Origin: [Clostridium] scindens
GTDB lineage: Bacteria > Bacillota > Clostridia > Lachnospirales > Lachnospiraceae
DNA: 64,000 nt
NCBI RefSeq assembly: GCF_019597925.1
Contig: NZ_CP080442.1
Coordinates: forward strand, 3,859,501-3,923,500
Direction: 5' to 3'
Shown: piece after piece, positions 1 to 8,308 of the stretch
How the letters are laid out: every line of letters begins with the position of its first letter
Numbering within the stretch: the first letter of the stretch is position 1
Translations under genes and position numbers: made by a program
Notes under the pieces: generated by a model
Seen by the model: only the letters and a program-made list of their open reading frames with translations
What the model was told of the DNA's origin: nothing
Databases searched by the model: none

Positions 1-1119
1 CTTTTTTAAGCTTGCAAGCGTGATATTTTCCTTTATGCTCATTCCCAATACTGCGCCGGCGCCTTTTCTGTCTTCCGGGACATATCCGATCCCACACCTG
101 ATCGCATCTATCGGATTATTAATTTTCATCTCTTTCTTATCAATATATACCTGCCCCGTGGTCTTTCCGGGAAGTGCCCGGATCAGGCCTTGGATCATCT
201 CCGTACGGCCCGCTCCCACGAGCCCCGCTATTCCCAGGATCTCCCCATACCGCGCGCAGAAACTGACATGATCGACTAGCCGCCGATTCTTTTCTACCGC
301 GTCATATACCGTCAAGTTCTTTACCTCGAAGCCAATCTCACCGCGCTCAAAGTTCTCCTTTGGAAACAGATTCTTAAGTTCCCGCCCCACCATCATATTG
401 ATCAGCTTATCCTTTGTGATATCTGCCACGTCCTCCGTACCGATATACTGGCCGTCACGAAGCACGGAGACTCGATCCGCCAATTCAAATACTTCGTCCA
501 GGCGGTGGGAAATATAGATGCATGAGACGCCTCGCCTTCTCAGTTTATTTACAATCGTAAACAGTATTTCTACTTCCCCTTCCGATAGCGAAGCAGTAGG
601 CTCATCCAGCACCAGCACTTTGGCATTGCGCTGCAGCGCCTTGGCTATCTCTACCAGTTGCTGCTGTCCCACGCCAAGTTCTTTTATCTTGGTCATGGAA
701 TCCACGGTAATTCCCACTTCTTTCAGCGCTTCCTGCGCCTCTGCCTGCACTTTCATCCAGTCAATTACGGAGAATCTGTTCGGCTGCCTTCCCAGAAATA
801 TGTTCTCCGCTATCGACAGTTCCTGTATCAGCTCGATTTCCTGATATATCGTGGCAATACCAGCATCCTCGGATTCGCGCACATTCGCAAACTGCCTCTG
901 CCTGCCTTCTACAATCAGTTCTCCTTCAAAGGAACCCTTCGGATAGATTCCGCTCAGAATCTTAATAAGCGTAGACTTCCCCGCTCCATTTTCTCCGCAG
1001 ACAGCATGAACCTCGCCATACTTCACCTTCAGGCAGACGTTATCCAACGCTTTTACTCCCGGAAACGACTTGCTGATCCCTCTCATTTCCAGGATATTTT
1101 TTTCCATGCTTTTCTCCAT
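1..1119 (-). CDS. xylG: Xylose-type sugar ABC transporter ATP-binding protein (3' end outside window)
   Basis: This is the energising ATPase of a periplasmic-binding-protein-type sugar importer, and it acts on the cytoplasmic face of the membrane. About 373 residues are present and the gene runs off the left edge. The first nucleotide-binding domain shows Walker A GENGAGKS at residues 42-49, the signature LGVGQQQ and Walker B VLVLDEPTAS. The MVGREL linker follows, and the second ABC domain has begun (IAGLVGAGRTEM). Two-domain ATPases of this kind are typical of the RbsA/MglA/XylG family. Xylose is inferred from the XylF-like gene directly upstream. The start is the ATG at 1119, with AGGAG seven bases before it; a second ATG lies at 1107. 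A hairpin separates it from xylF. Another monosaccharide remains possible as substrate. Confidence 0.9.
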   Translation of the reverse strand, partial: MEKSMEKNILEMRGISKSFPGVKALDNVCLKVKYGEVHAVCGENGAGKSTLIKILSGIYPKGSFEGELIVEGRQRQFANVRESEDAGIATIYQEIELIQELSIAENIFLGRQPNRFSVIDWMKVQAEAQEALKEVGITVDSMTKIKELGVGQQQLVEIAKALQRNAKVLVLDEPTASLSEGEVEILFTIVNKLRRRGVSCIYISHRLDEVFELADRVSVLRDGQYIGTEDVADITKDKLINMMVGRELKNLFPKENFERGEIGFEVKNLTVYDAVEKNRRLVDHVSFCARYGEILGIAGLVGAGRTEMIQGLIRALPGKTTGQVYIDKKEMKINNPIDAIRCGIGYVPEDRKGAGAVLGMSIKENITLASLKK

Positions 1120-1145
1120 AAGAATTCTCCTCACAAGCGTGTCTT

Positions 1146-1200
1146 AATAAAACAGGCCGAGCCCAAAGCGTTGTCAGAAAACGCCTTTGGGCACAGCCTG
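1146..1200 (-). terminator. Intercistronic hairpin between xylF and xylG
   Basis: On the minus strand, arms CAGGC, GCCCAAAG and CGTT pair with AACG, CTTTGGGC and GCCTG, with small internal loops, followed by TTTTATT. It lies just after the xylF stop and before the xylG ribosome binding site. Such elements commonly let a binding-protein gene be expressed more than its ATPase, by partial termination or 3'-end protection; that role is inferred here. Confidence 0.75.
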
Positions 1201-1208
1201 CCTAGCCA

Positions 1209-2264
1209 TTATTCGTTTTCGTACACTTCTTCTTTTGTCTGATAGCCGTCTGCAATTATCGTATCGTCAATATTATCCTTATCCACAGCAAAACTTTCCA
1301 GCGCAATCGTGGGCACATCCTTATATCCATTATCCATCACGGAATTCGTCTCCACTTCTTTGCCTTCTATCAGTGCAAACGCCGCTTCCATACTGGCCTT
1401 GGACAATGCGCTGCTCGGCTTATATACAGTCAGCGACTGAAAGCCTTTTACAATATTCTGGCAGCCCAGCAGATCCGCATCCTGTCCGGTTACAACAACC
1501 TTTCCCTGGAGATTCTTATTCGTCAAAGCCTGTATTGCGCCATTTGCCATATTATCGTTGGCACAAAGAATTGCCTGAATGTCATCATTGTTGGCAGTCA
1601 GCGCATCTTCCGCATACTGCAGCGCAATCTCCGGCGACCAGTTATCGCAGAACTGTTCGTATACGATCTCTATATCTCCGGATTCCACATATTGATCCAG
1701 CACCTCATGCCAGCCATTTTTGATCAGCGTTGCGTTATTTGAAGCCTGGCCGCCACAAAGGAGAACGTACTTTCCCTTAGGAGCCTTATCTACGGCATAG
1801 GACGCCATCTTCTTGCCAACCTCTGTAGAATCGAACGTAACATTATAATCCAGATCCGCGTTCAGAACAATTTGATCATAGGAAATCACCGGCACGTTTT
1901 CCGCATGGGCTTTTTCTACGATAGGCTCCGATGAGCCATCATCCACCGGAAGCACGATAAGAGCGTCGCACCCCTGTGCCAGCAGATTCTCGCACTGGCT
2001 TAGCTGCTTGCTCACATCATCATTAGCAGACTGGAACACAACATCGTATCCCTTTGCTTCCGCCAATTCAATCATCATATCTTTTTCCTTTGTCCACTTT
2101 TCTTCTGCCAGGGTACGGAACAGCACTCCTATCAAAGGCTTATCCCCATCCTTTTTCGCATCCTTGTCTCCTTCATCCTTTGCTGGCGTAGAGCAGGCCG
2201 TCAGCAGAAGACACAATAGCACCGCTATTGATAGCACTTGGTTAAATCGTTTTTTCATTTTCAT
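1209..2264 (-). CDS. xylF: Xylose-type ABC transporter substrate-binding lipoprotein
   Basis: This extracellular sugar-binding lipoprotein of about 351 residues delivers sugar to the XylG-type permease complex. A signal peptide ends in lipobox LLTAC at about residues 19-23. The mature part is a type I periplasmic-binding fold with XylF-like landmarks: QSANDD, the IENML-like segment NLLAQG, DADLDYNVTFD, DALTANND, GQDADL and MTVYKP-like LTVYKP. The similarity to E. coli XylF is clear along its length, though ligand specificity can shift within this family. AGGAGG at 2269-2274 serves the ATG at 2264 or the one at 2258. A consensus promoter lies about 290 bases upstream, so the mRNA leader is long. 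It is divergent from a GntR regulator that probably controls it. Confidence 0.9.
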   Translation of the reverse strand: MKMKKRFNQVLSIAVLLCLLLTACSTPAKDEGDKDAKKDGDKPLIGVLFRTLAEEKWTKEKDMMIELAEAKGYDVVFQSANDDVSKQLSQCENLLAQGCDALIVLPVDDGSSEPIVEKAHAENVPVISYDQIVLNADLDYNVTFDSTEVGKKMASYAVDKAPKGKYVLLCGGQASNNATLIKNGWHEVLDQYVESGDIEIVYEQFCDNWSPEIALQYAEDALTANNDDIQAILCANDNMANGAIQALTNKNLQGKVVVTGQDADLLGCQNIVKGFQSLTVYKPSSALSKASMEAAFALIEGKEVETNSVMDNGYKDVPTIALESFAVDKDNIDDTIIADGYQTKEEVYENE

Positions 2265-2555
2265 CTTTCCTCCTTTTGTTTTATTTAGTAATAATAGGCA
2301 ATGCATAACTTAACATGTGCAAAACTTATAAGAAACAGCATGGCAAGGCTTTCAAGAATTCCCGGGACGGACGCTTTAAAGTCATGCATTTAATCTTATC
2401 GACAGCATTGGATGCAAGACCAAGGCCCTTTCTTAGATGCCGCCATATACTACTTCTTACTCCTTCCGGGCTGATCAGCCCGATTCCATTTATAGCCTGC
2501 ATTGTCAATATATACTTCTCATTCGGGGTCTTTTTTCTATCTATTGTATGCATTT

Positions 2556-2584
2556 AGTATACATACTACCCTTAATTTTGTCAA
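2556..2584 (-). promoter_or_regulatory. Promoter of xylF with overlapping inverted repeat
   Basis: On the minus strand, TTGACA (2579-2584) and TATACT (2556-2561) are separated by 17 bases, a near-perfect sigma-A promoter. The repeat GTATG...CATAC (2546-2566) overlaps the -10 element, where a repressor such as the divergent GntR protein could act. Confidence 0.8.
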
Positions 2585-2699
2585 TCCGTTTTGCTTTATT
2601 TTAGCCACTTGTCGCAAAACATTATGATATTTTACTATTTTTTTGAATCTATTTTTGTGTATTCTGCAAGATATTTTTATATTTATGGCTTTTTAATGT

Positions 2700-2738
2700 A
2701 TACAACTATTGCACAACTTGTATTTTATATGTTATACT
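2700..2738 (+). promoter_or_regulatory. Promoter and probable operator of the GntR gene
   Basis: TTGCAC (2709-2714) and TATACT (2733-2738) have 18-base spacing. The perfect inverted repeat ATACAA-N12-TTGTAT (2700-2723) covers the -35 element, which fits autoregulation. The operator role is inferred. Confidence 0.6.
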
Positions 2739-2763
2739 ATGATTAAAACAGGAGGTGGTAACC

Positions 2764-3420
2764 ATGGACTTGGCTGCACAAAGATTAAGCAAGACAGATA
2801 TGATATATGCTGATATCAAAAAATCTATAATGGGTAACGAGTTTTCTTCAGATACTCCTCTCACGGAAGTATCTCTTTGCAATAAATATGGCTACAGCCG
2901 CACGCCCGTACGCGAAGCGCTACAGCGGCTCCAGAACGAAGGATTCATTAACTTTATAAAAGGCAAAGGATTTTTTCTGTCTCAGATTGGATTAGATGAT
3001 GTGCTGCAGATTTACGAAATGCGCGAGGCATTAGAGGGCATGGCCGCACGTTTGTGCGCAATGCGCGTTACCGATTCTATCGTGGAGGAATTAGATGGAT
3101 ATCTAAAGAAAGGGACTGCCTGCTTCAAGGAGGGGAATTCCGCCCAGGCCATGGAGCATGATATGATGTTCCATCGCTGCATCCTGTCTGCTTCCCAGAA
3201 TGAGCGAATAGAGAAAACCGTCAATTCTCTGATCGAGCTTTCCAGCCAGATCGTCTTAAAAGCAGACACTAATATCACCCGCCAGTCTTTAGACGACCAT
3301 CACAAACTCCTTCAGGCGATTCGCAATTCAGACAGCGATCTCGCAGAGAGTTTGATGAGAGAGCATATCTCCAACGCTAAAAAGTATCACTTTAATAAAT
3401 ATTATCTAGGCTATCAATAG
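2764..3420 (+). CDS. GntR-family (FadR/FCD subfamily) transcriptional regulator
   Basis: This cytoplasmic DNA-binding regulator has 218 residues. A GntR winged helix occupies about residues 10-75; EVSLCNKYGYSRTPVREALQ is the helix-turn-helix, and GFINFIKGKGFFLSQ is the wing. An all-helical FCD ligand-binding domain follows (MREALEGMAARLCA, a metal/effector-site FHRCIL, and DDHHKLLQAI). The ATG at 2764 has GGAGG eight bases upstream; the GTG at 2755 would overlap that site. Divergence from xylF and operator-like repeats over both promoters suggest it controls the sugar importer. FCD proteins usually sense small carboxylates or sugar acids, so its effector may not be xylose itself. Confidence 0.9.
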   Translation: MDLAAQRLSKTDMIYADIKKSIMGNEFSSDTPLTEVSLCNKYGYSRTPVREALQRLQNEGFINFIKGKGFFLSQIGLDDVLQIYEMREALEGMAARLCAMRVTDSIVEELDGYLKKGTACFKEGNSAQAMEHDMMFHRCILSASQNERIEKTVNSLIELSSQIVLKADTNITRQSLDDHHKLLQAIRNSDSDLAESLMREHISNAKKYHFNKYYLGYQ

Positions 3421-3440
3421 CAGGCAGGCCCACCTGCAAA

Positions 3441-3479
3441 AAGCCCCCTTGGATTGCATCCAGGGGGGCTTGCTATTTT
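3441..3479 (+). terminator. Terminator of the GntR gene, convergent with msmX
   Basis: A 14-bp stem (3441-3454 with 3458-3471, one G-T pair, TGC loop) is followed by TGCTATTTTT. It lies between convergent genes. Confidence 0.85.
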
Positions 3480-3483
3480 TGAA

Positions 3484-4596
3484 TTAGTTTGTAATGGTCA
3501 ATTCTGTCTCTTTGTCAAATACATGGATCTTCTCAGCATCCAGCGCAAACTTGACTGTATCTCCCGTTCTCGCTGTCGTTCTTGGATCAACTCTTGCAGT
3601 CATGTTGGATCCTTCATAATCAAAGTACAGATATACTTCTGCGCCAAGCATTTCATATACGCGGATGGTAGCTTCGATTACCGTGTTCGGAGATGCCTCA
3701 ATAAACATCTGCTCATCATGAACATCTTCCGGACGGATTCCAAGCACTACCGCCTTTCCGTCGTAGCCGCCTTCAATAAGCCTCTTGCCCTTTGCCGGAG
3801 GAAGCTCGATCTCGGAAGGACCTGCAACAAGCCATACCTTATCGCCTTTTACCTTGCATGTAGCATCGATAAAGTTCATCTGCGGAGAGCCAATGAATCC
3901 TGCTACGAACAGGTTGCAAGGATAGTCGTACAGTGTCTGAGGCGTATCTACCTGCTGTACGATACCAGCATTCATAACTACGATTCTTGTACCAAGGGTC
4001 ATAGCCTCTGTCTGGTCATGCGTTACATAGATAATGGTAGTTCCCAGTCTCTGATGCAACTTGGAGATCTCAATACGCATCTGGCCACGAAGTTTTGCAT
4101 CCAAGTTTGAAAGAGGCTCATCCATAAGGAATACCTTAGGATCACGCACGATAGCACGTCCCATAGCGACACGCTGTCTCTGTCCGCCTGACAAAGCCTT
4201 TGGCTTACGATCTAACAATGGCTCAAGGTCCAGGATCTTAGCAGCTTCGCGAACCATCTTGTCGATCTGATCCTTTGGCACTTTTCTCAGTTTCAGGCCG
4301 AACGCCATATTATCATAAACGGTCATATGAGGATACAGGGCATAGTTCTGGAATACCATCGCAATGTCTCTGTCCTTAGGCTCAACGTCATTTACAATCT
4401 TGTCGCCAATCTTCAATTCTCCAGAAGAAATCTCTTCCAGGCCGGCGATCATTCGAAGCGTTGTAGATTTGCCGCATCCGGAAGGTCCTACGAAGATGAT
4501 GAACTCTTTGTCTTCGATCTCAAGGTTGAAGTCTTTAACCGCCTCAAATCCATTCGGATACACTTTGTTAATATGTTTCAGTGATAAACTTGCCAT
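3484..4596 (-). CDS. msmX: Stand-alone MsmX/UgpC-type sugar ABC transporter ATPase
   Basis: This cytoplasmic ATPase of 370 residues belongs to the MalK/MsmX/UgpC family. The ABC domain has Walker A GPSGCGKST, Q-loop VFQNYALYPHMTV, signature LSGGQRQR, Walker B VFLMDEPLSNLDAKLR and switch HD in YVTHDQTEA. The C-terminal half is the regulatory TOBE/OB domain (GIRPEDVHDE). No permease or binding-protein gene is adjacent, which is the arrangement of multitask ATPases that energise several carbohydrate importers in Firmicutes. AGGAGG lies nine bases before the ATG. A bidirectional hairpin isolates it from rsmI upstream. The exact importer partners cannot be read from this window. Confidence 0.93.
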   Translation of the reverse strand: MASLSLKHINKVYPNGFEAVKDFNLEIEDKEFIIFVGPSGCGKSTTLRMIAGLEEISSGELKIGDKIVNDVEPKDRDIAMVFQNYALYPHMTVYDNMAFGLKLRKVPKDQIDKMVREAAKILDLEPLLDRKPKALSGGQRQRVAMGRAIVRDPKVFLMDEPLSNLDAKLRGQMRIEISKLHQRLGTTIIYVTHDQTEAMTLGTRIVVMNAGIVQQVDTPQTLYDYPCNLFVAGFIGSPQMNFIDATCKVKGDKVWLVAGPSEIELPPAKGKRLIEGGYDGKAVVLGIRPEDVHDEQMFIEASPNTVIEATIRVYEMLGAEVYLYFDYEGSNMTARVDPRTTARTGDTVKFALDAEKIHVFDKETELTITN

Positions 4597-4670
4597 TTTG
4601 AATTCCTCCTAAAAATACTTTCGTATCTATGATTTCGTTTCGTTCTGTTACAAAGTATATAAAAAAAGTC

Positions 4671-4704
4671 CAACTTGGGGTATGCCCAAGTTGAACAATT
4701 TTTT
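4671..4704 (-). terminator. Terminator downstream of rsmI
   Basis: A perfect 9-bp stem CAACTTGGG / CCCAAGTTG (4671-4679, 4685-4693) has runs of seven A and seven T on its two sides. It can therefore work in both directions, and it ends rsmI on the minus strand. Confidence 0.85.
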
Positions 4705-4739
4705 TCTGGTTTTCTATACAAGTTGACCAAGGAAGAATT

Positions 4740-5576
4740 TTACAGCAGCGCCTGGTAGATATCGCGCTTGCTTACTCCCCGGTCCTTGGCTACTTGCTTC
4801 ATGGCTTCCTTCTTGTCCAGGCCGCGCTCAAGATAATATTCCATATGCGCTTCAATGTCCATTTCTTCCCACCGGGCCTTTTCCTCTGCCCGAATCTCTT
4901 CGCGGCTCTTTCCCTCGATCACCATCACGCACTCGCCTTTTGGCTCCTGGCTCTCGTAATAGTCAAGCGCATCCTCAATGGTGGTGGCAAATACCGTCTC
5001 ATGCTTTTTCGTCAGTTCCCTGCATACGCTGATCCTGCGGTTGCCTAAAGCCTCATAGAGAACCTTAAGCGTCCTGGCCAGCCGATGAGGCGCTTCATAA
5101 AGAACCATGGTCCTGGTCTCTCCTTTTAGCTCCTCCAATATGGCTTGGCGCTCCTTCTTATCGGTCGGTAGAAAAGCCTCGAACGCGAATCTTCTGGTAG
5201 CCAGTCCGGATATGGTAAGCGCGGTGATACACGCAGCGGCGCCAGGCACGGCAGTCACCGCGATTCCGGCCTCCTGGCACATATGCACTAATTCCTCCCC
5301 CGGATCGGAGATGCCTGGCGTCCCCGCATCCGTGATCAGGGCTATATCTTCCCCGCTTTGAAGCCGTTCTACCAGCCTGTGGCCTTTCTCTATCTTGTTG
5401 TACTCATGATAACTAGTCATAGGGGTCTTAATCTCGAAATGATTCAGCAGCTTGATGCTGTTGCGCGTATCCTCGGCCGCGATCAAATCTACCTCTTTTA
5501 GTATGCGGATGCATCTAAGCGTCATATCTTCCAGATTGCCGATCGGCGTTGCGCATAAGTATAATGTTCCTGACAT
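4740..5576 (-). CDS. rsmI: 16S rRNA (cytidine-1402-2'-O)-methyltransferase
   Basis: This tetrapyrrole-methylase-fold enzyme uses S-adenosylmethionine to 2'-O-methylate C1402 in the 30S decoding centre. It has 278 residues, the usual length. Landmarks are LYLCATPIGNLEDMTLR at the start, AAEDTRN, the glycine-rich SAM site LITDAGTPGISDPGEEL, AVPGAAACITALTISGL and CRELTKKHE. The C-terminal extension (KKEAMKQVAKDRGVSKRDIYQALL) is typical. In Bacillus, rsmI (yabC) belongs to the holB-yaaT-yabB cluster; here a decayed Rpn gene sits between it and trmN6. It probably forms its own unit ending at the hairpin downstream. Confidence 0.95.
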   Translation of the reverse strand: MSGTLYLCATPIGNLEDMTLRCIRILKEVDLIAAEDTRNSIKLLNHFEIKTPMTSYHEYNKIEKGHRLVERLQSGEDIALITDAGTPGISDPGEELVHMCQEAGIAVTAVPGAAACITALTISGLATRRFAFEAFLPTDKKERQAILEELKGETRTMVLYEAPHRLARTLKVLYEALGNRRISVCRELTKKHETVFATTIEDALDYYESQEPKGECVMVIEGKSREEIRAEEKARWEEMDIEAHMEYYLERGLDKKEAMKQVAKDRGVSKRDIYQALL

Positions 5577-5586
5577 GTCTTCTCCT

Positions 5587-6464
5587 TTAGCCCCTTTTTA
5601 ATATTTCCAGAATATCTTCTGGAGAATTTTCTAGATGTTCGCTGGCAGCCTTATAAATTTCCCGGATATTTTCCGGGTCCTCTTCCAGTTCTTCCGAAAC
5701 TACTTCCAAGGCTTTTCCCCTCAAGCACTTCTTTTGAACCAAAGAAATCAGTTTAAGAATTTCTCCTTCTTCCCTACCTTTTCTTTCTGCAGTCATCAGC
5801 CTGCTCTTCTCATCGGTTATTGCCATCTCCTGACGCAGATATAGATAACGTTCTGTTTCGCTCTGATTTATCTTGTCCATCACGTCTTTTGCCGCTTCCA
5901 TATAAGGATTTCCTTTTGCTTCCATACAGACCTCCTCCCAACTTCTGGCTGCGATCATCCTCGCCCACCGATAGAGTTCCTGCTTCTTTTCTTCCTCGGA
6001 TGTCTCTTCTAATTTCTTTAATTCTATCACATGGAAGATAAATTTACTACTATACAATTCACCGCTTCTCTCATCCATAAGCATAATCTTATGATGATAT
6101 CCCCTATCCTCTAACTGATTAAAATCAAGGATTCCCACATGAAGGCATGGCTCTATCTCTCCATAGGTACTTCCATGGATAAATCCTTCTGTAAACATCC
6201 TGCAATTATAGAAAATACTCCTTTCCGGCCAATCATCCTGATATCGATTCTGCATTTCTATATTTATTTTTTTACAATTATTCAAGTGTACCTTAATATC
6301 TAAAATCCCTTCAGCACCATCTTGTCTTTAAATGTTTTCCGGAACGCATAGTTATTGGTCAACCGGATGTTAAACGGAACTTTACTGGCCGCTAGCCGTC
6401 TCAGATAGTCTTCTCTAGAAAGCGGCATTACAGCACTTTTCGTATTACTGTTTCTTTTGCCCAT
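5587..6464 (-). pseudogene. Rpn family recombination-promoting nuclease/transposase-like gene, broken
   Basis: Two reading frames together make a decayed Rpn/PD-(D/E)XK nuclease. The first part (6300-6464) has a good AGGAGG and ATG. It encodes 54 residues with the family N-terminus (VPFNIRLTNNYAFRKTFKD) and stops at TAG. The second part resumes in another frame at the conserved ILDIKVHLNNCKKINIEMQ and runs to 5587. Intact homologues have roughly 45 more residues between these motifs, so there is an internal deletion as well as a frameshift. The C-terminal part keeps coiled-coil-like, Glu-rich segments. A separate 232-residue product could start at 6285, but it would lack the N-terminal core of the nuclease. 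An apparently intact relative lies at 20565-21491. Confidence 0.8.
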
Positions 6465-6633
6465 AGGCTGACTTCCTCCTAATTATTTTAATTTTCATCT
6501 TGTGGAATCTTTACATGGCGAACGCCAAATATGAATATAAGATTTTAAAGATATTATACGAAACAGTATAGTAGGTAAAAACATGATTTTCAAGTCTTTT
6601 TTGCCAGAACTTCTCCCAATCCATAACAAAAGC

Positions 6634-6660
6634 AAAAGAACAGGCACTCCCTGTTCTTTT
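6634..6660 (-). terminator. Terminator of the pgi-trmN6 operon
   Basis: A perfect 11-bp stem AAAAGAACAGG / CCTGTTCTTTT lies just after the trmN6 stop, with the T-rich arm and TTGC following on the minus strand. Confidence 0.85.
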
Positions 6661-6662
6661 CT

Positions 6663-7421
6663 CTAGTCCATCCCATATATTCTCAACATTTCTTCCGTAT
6701 ATGTTCCATCCCGCTCATACGAGATGAGCGGCGGCTCTACTTTCATCCTGGGATTGCCTCCCCTAAGGCCTTCAAGCAGCACCATATTGGGTTCTTTATC
6801 CACGAATGGATGCACCAGCCGCATACGCTTCGGCTCAATTCCAGCGGCTGTCATCTTAGAAAGTATCTCCGGCAGCCTGAATGGCCGGTGAACCATATAG
6901 AATCTACCCTTCGGCTTCAGAAGCCTGGCGCTCTCCCTTAGAATATCATCCAGCGTGCACAAGACTTCATGGCGGGCAATATACAAGGCTTCATTTTCAT
7001 TCTTCAGCCCATGGTCGCCGATCATATAAGGGGGATTTGTCGTTATTACATGAAAAGAGGCCGCCCCAAATATAGCGGATGCCTCTTTGATATCTCCTGT
7101 GACAATGTCTACCTTGTCCTGCAGATGGTTATGGCTAACGCTTCTGCGGGCCATATCGGCGCTTTCTTCCTGAATCTCAAGGCCGGTATAATGCGCCCCT
7201 TCATTCTTTGCCTCCAGCAGGATCGGAAGTATTCCTGTCCCGCTGCCCAGATCCAGCGCCGTCTCGTTCTTCTTTACCGTGGCAAAAGAAGACAGAAGTA
7301 TGGCGTCCATGCCAAAGCAGAAGCGTCCCGGACTCTGTATAATCTCGTATCCTTTAATCATCAGATCATCCAGGCGCTCTCCTGGCTTTAAACTATTCAT
7401 CATCCAGTTTTGACGCTCCAT
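6663..7421 (-). CDS. trmN6: TrmN6-type tRNA/rRNA adenine N6-methyltransferase
   Basis: This class I SAM methyltransferase corresponds to Bacillus YabB/YfiC. E. coli YfiC (TrmN6) makes m6A37 in tRNA-Val; the substrate here is inferred. It has 252 residues from this start. Landmarks are the IIQSPGRFCFGMDAILL substrate region, motif I ALDLGSGTGILPI and the catalytic N6-adenine motif NPPY at about residue 125. The family usually begins near MNSLKPGERLDD, so an ATG at 7400 or 7403 is also possible. I kept 7421 because GGAAG precedes it at good spacing. It overlaps the end of ricT, which indicates translational coupling. Confidence 0.88.
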   Translation of the reverse strand: MERQNWMMNSLKPGERLDDLMIKGYEIIQSPGRFCFGMDAILLSSFATVKKNETALDLGSGTGILPILLEAKNEGAHYTGLEIQEESADMARRSVSHNHLQDKVDIVTGDIKEASAIFGAASFHVITTNPPYMIGDHGLKNENEALYIARHEVLCTLDDILRESARLLKPKGRFYMVHRPFRLPEILSKMTAAGIEPKRMRLVHPFVDKEPNMVLLEGLRGGNPRMKVEPPLISYERDGTYTEEMLRIYGMD

Positions 7422-8304
7422 TCTTTTCTTCCAGCGCCTTTAGCTGCGCCAATTCTTCTTTGGATAGTTTAACATCCTTCTTCTTGCGTTTTGGCTTGAA
7501 TCTAAGTTCGCTGGCTTTATACTCACGGATTTCTTTTTCATCATTATCCAGGGTTACGATGACCTTCACCTGCTGCCGCAGCACATTGACTGACTGAACG
7601 TCGCCTTTCAGGCCTTCCGGCGTGGTTACATGATCTCCATTAGAAGGAAGGCGGCTGTTCAATTCTTCATACGTCTCCTCCTCATTGGTCAGGCAGCACA
7701 TCAGCCTGCCGCATACTCCTGATATCTTAGAAGGGTTCAGGGACAGATTCTGCTCTTTCGCCATCTTGATGGATACCGGCGCGAATTCAGACAGATACGT
7801 GTTGCAGCAAAGTGGACGGCCGCAGATCCCGATGCCTCCCCGGATCTTCGTCTCATCTCTTACTCCGATCTGTCTCAGTTCGATCCTGGTCCTGAACACG
7901 CTCGCCAAGTCTTTGACCAGTTCCCTGAAGTCAATCCTTCCGTCTGCGGTAAAGTAGAAAAGCACCTTATTGTTGTCAAACGTATACTCTGCGTCAATCA
8001 GCTTCATCTCAAGGCCATGCTTGCGGATCTTCTCAAGGCAGATGCCAAATGCTTCCTTTTCCTTTTCCCTGTTCTTTTCTTCCTTGCGGATGTCATCCTG
8101 GGTAGCAATACGGATGACCGGCTTCAGCGGCTGGGTGATCTTGTCATCCTCTACATCCCTCTGGCCGGTGACTACCGTGCCAAACTCAACGCCTCTGGCC
8201 GTCTCGACGATCACCTTGTCCCCTGTATGAATATTATATTTCCCCGGCGCGAAGAAGTATATCTTCCCGGCCGGACGGAACCTTACTCCAATTACTCTTG
8301 TCAT
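7393..8304 (-). CDS. ricT: Regulatory iron-sulfur-containing complex subunit RicT (PSP1/YaaT)
   Basis: The PSP1-domain protein has 303 residues. In Bacillus it works with RicF and RicA as a specificity factor for RNase Y and affects sporulation and biofilm formation. The start matches the family (MTRVIGVRFRPAGKIYFF). The cysteine clusters that bind iron-sulfur are present: GICGRPLCCNTYL at about residues 160-172 and SGVCGRLMCCLTNE at about 195-208. A basic tail ends it. AAAGGAG precedes the ATG, and only four bases separate it from the holB stop. The holB-ricT-trmN6 order is the same as in Bacillus. Confidence 0.95.
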   Translation of the reverse strand: MTRVIGVRFRPAGKIYFFAPGKYNIHTGDKVIVETARGVEFGTVVTGQRDVEDDKITQPLKPVIRIATQDDIRKEEKNREKEKEAFGICLEKIRKHGLEMKLIDAEYTFDNNKVLFYFTADGRIDFRELVKDLASVFRTRIELRQIGVRDETKIRGGIGICGRPLCCNTYLSEFAPVSIKMAKEQNLSLNPSKISGVCGRLMCCLTNEEETYEELNSRLPSNGDHVTTPEGLKGDVQSVNVLRQQVKVIVTLDNDEKEIREYKASELRFKPKRKKKDVKLSKEELAQLKALEEKNGASKLDDE

Positions 8305-8308
8305 ATTG

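Larger units (their letters stand above)
2265..2763. other. Divergent xylF / GntR control region (about 500 bp without a gene)
   Basis: This gap holds the two divergent promoters described separately, inverted repeats over both, and a roughly 285-nt xylF leader. Both promoter regions contain GTATAC (2558-2563 and 2698-2703), a core reminiscent of GntR-family operators. The leader contains a short GC-rich hairpin, CGGGCTGATCAGCCCG, at about 2467-2482. I see no convincing gene in it. Confidence 0.6.

Noticed and set aside
1187..1723. Plus-strand frame opposite xylF
   Set aside because: It is an antisense shadow; the minus-strand binding protein is unambiguous.
2326..2553. 75-codon minus-strand frame in the xylF leader
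   Set aside because: It begins at the promoter -10 region, has no ribosome binding site, and its sequence shows no domain character.
3454..4110. 218-codon plus-strand frame opposite msmX
   Set aside because: It is an antisense shadow of a conserved ABC ATPase and starts inside the upstream terminator.
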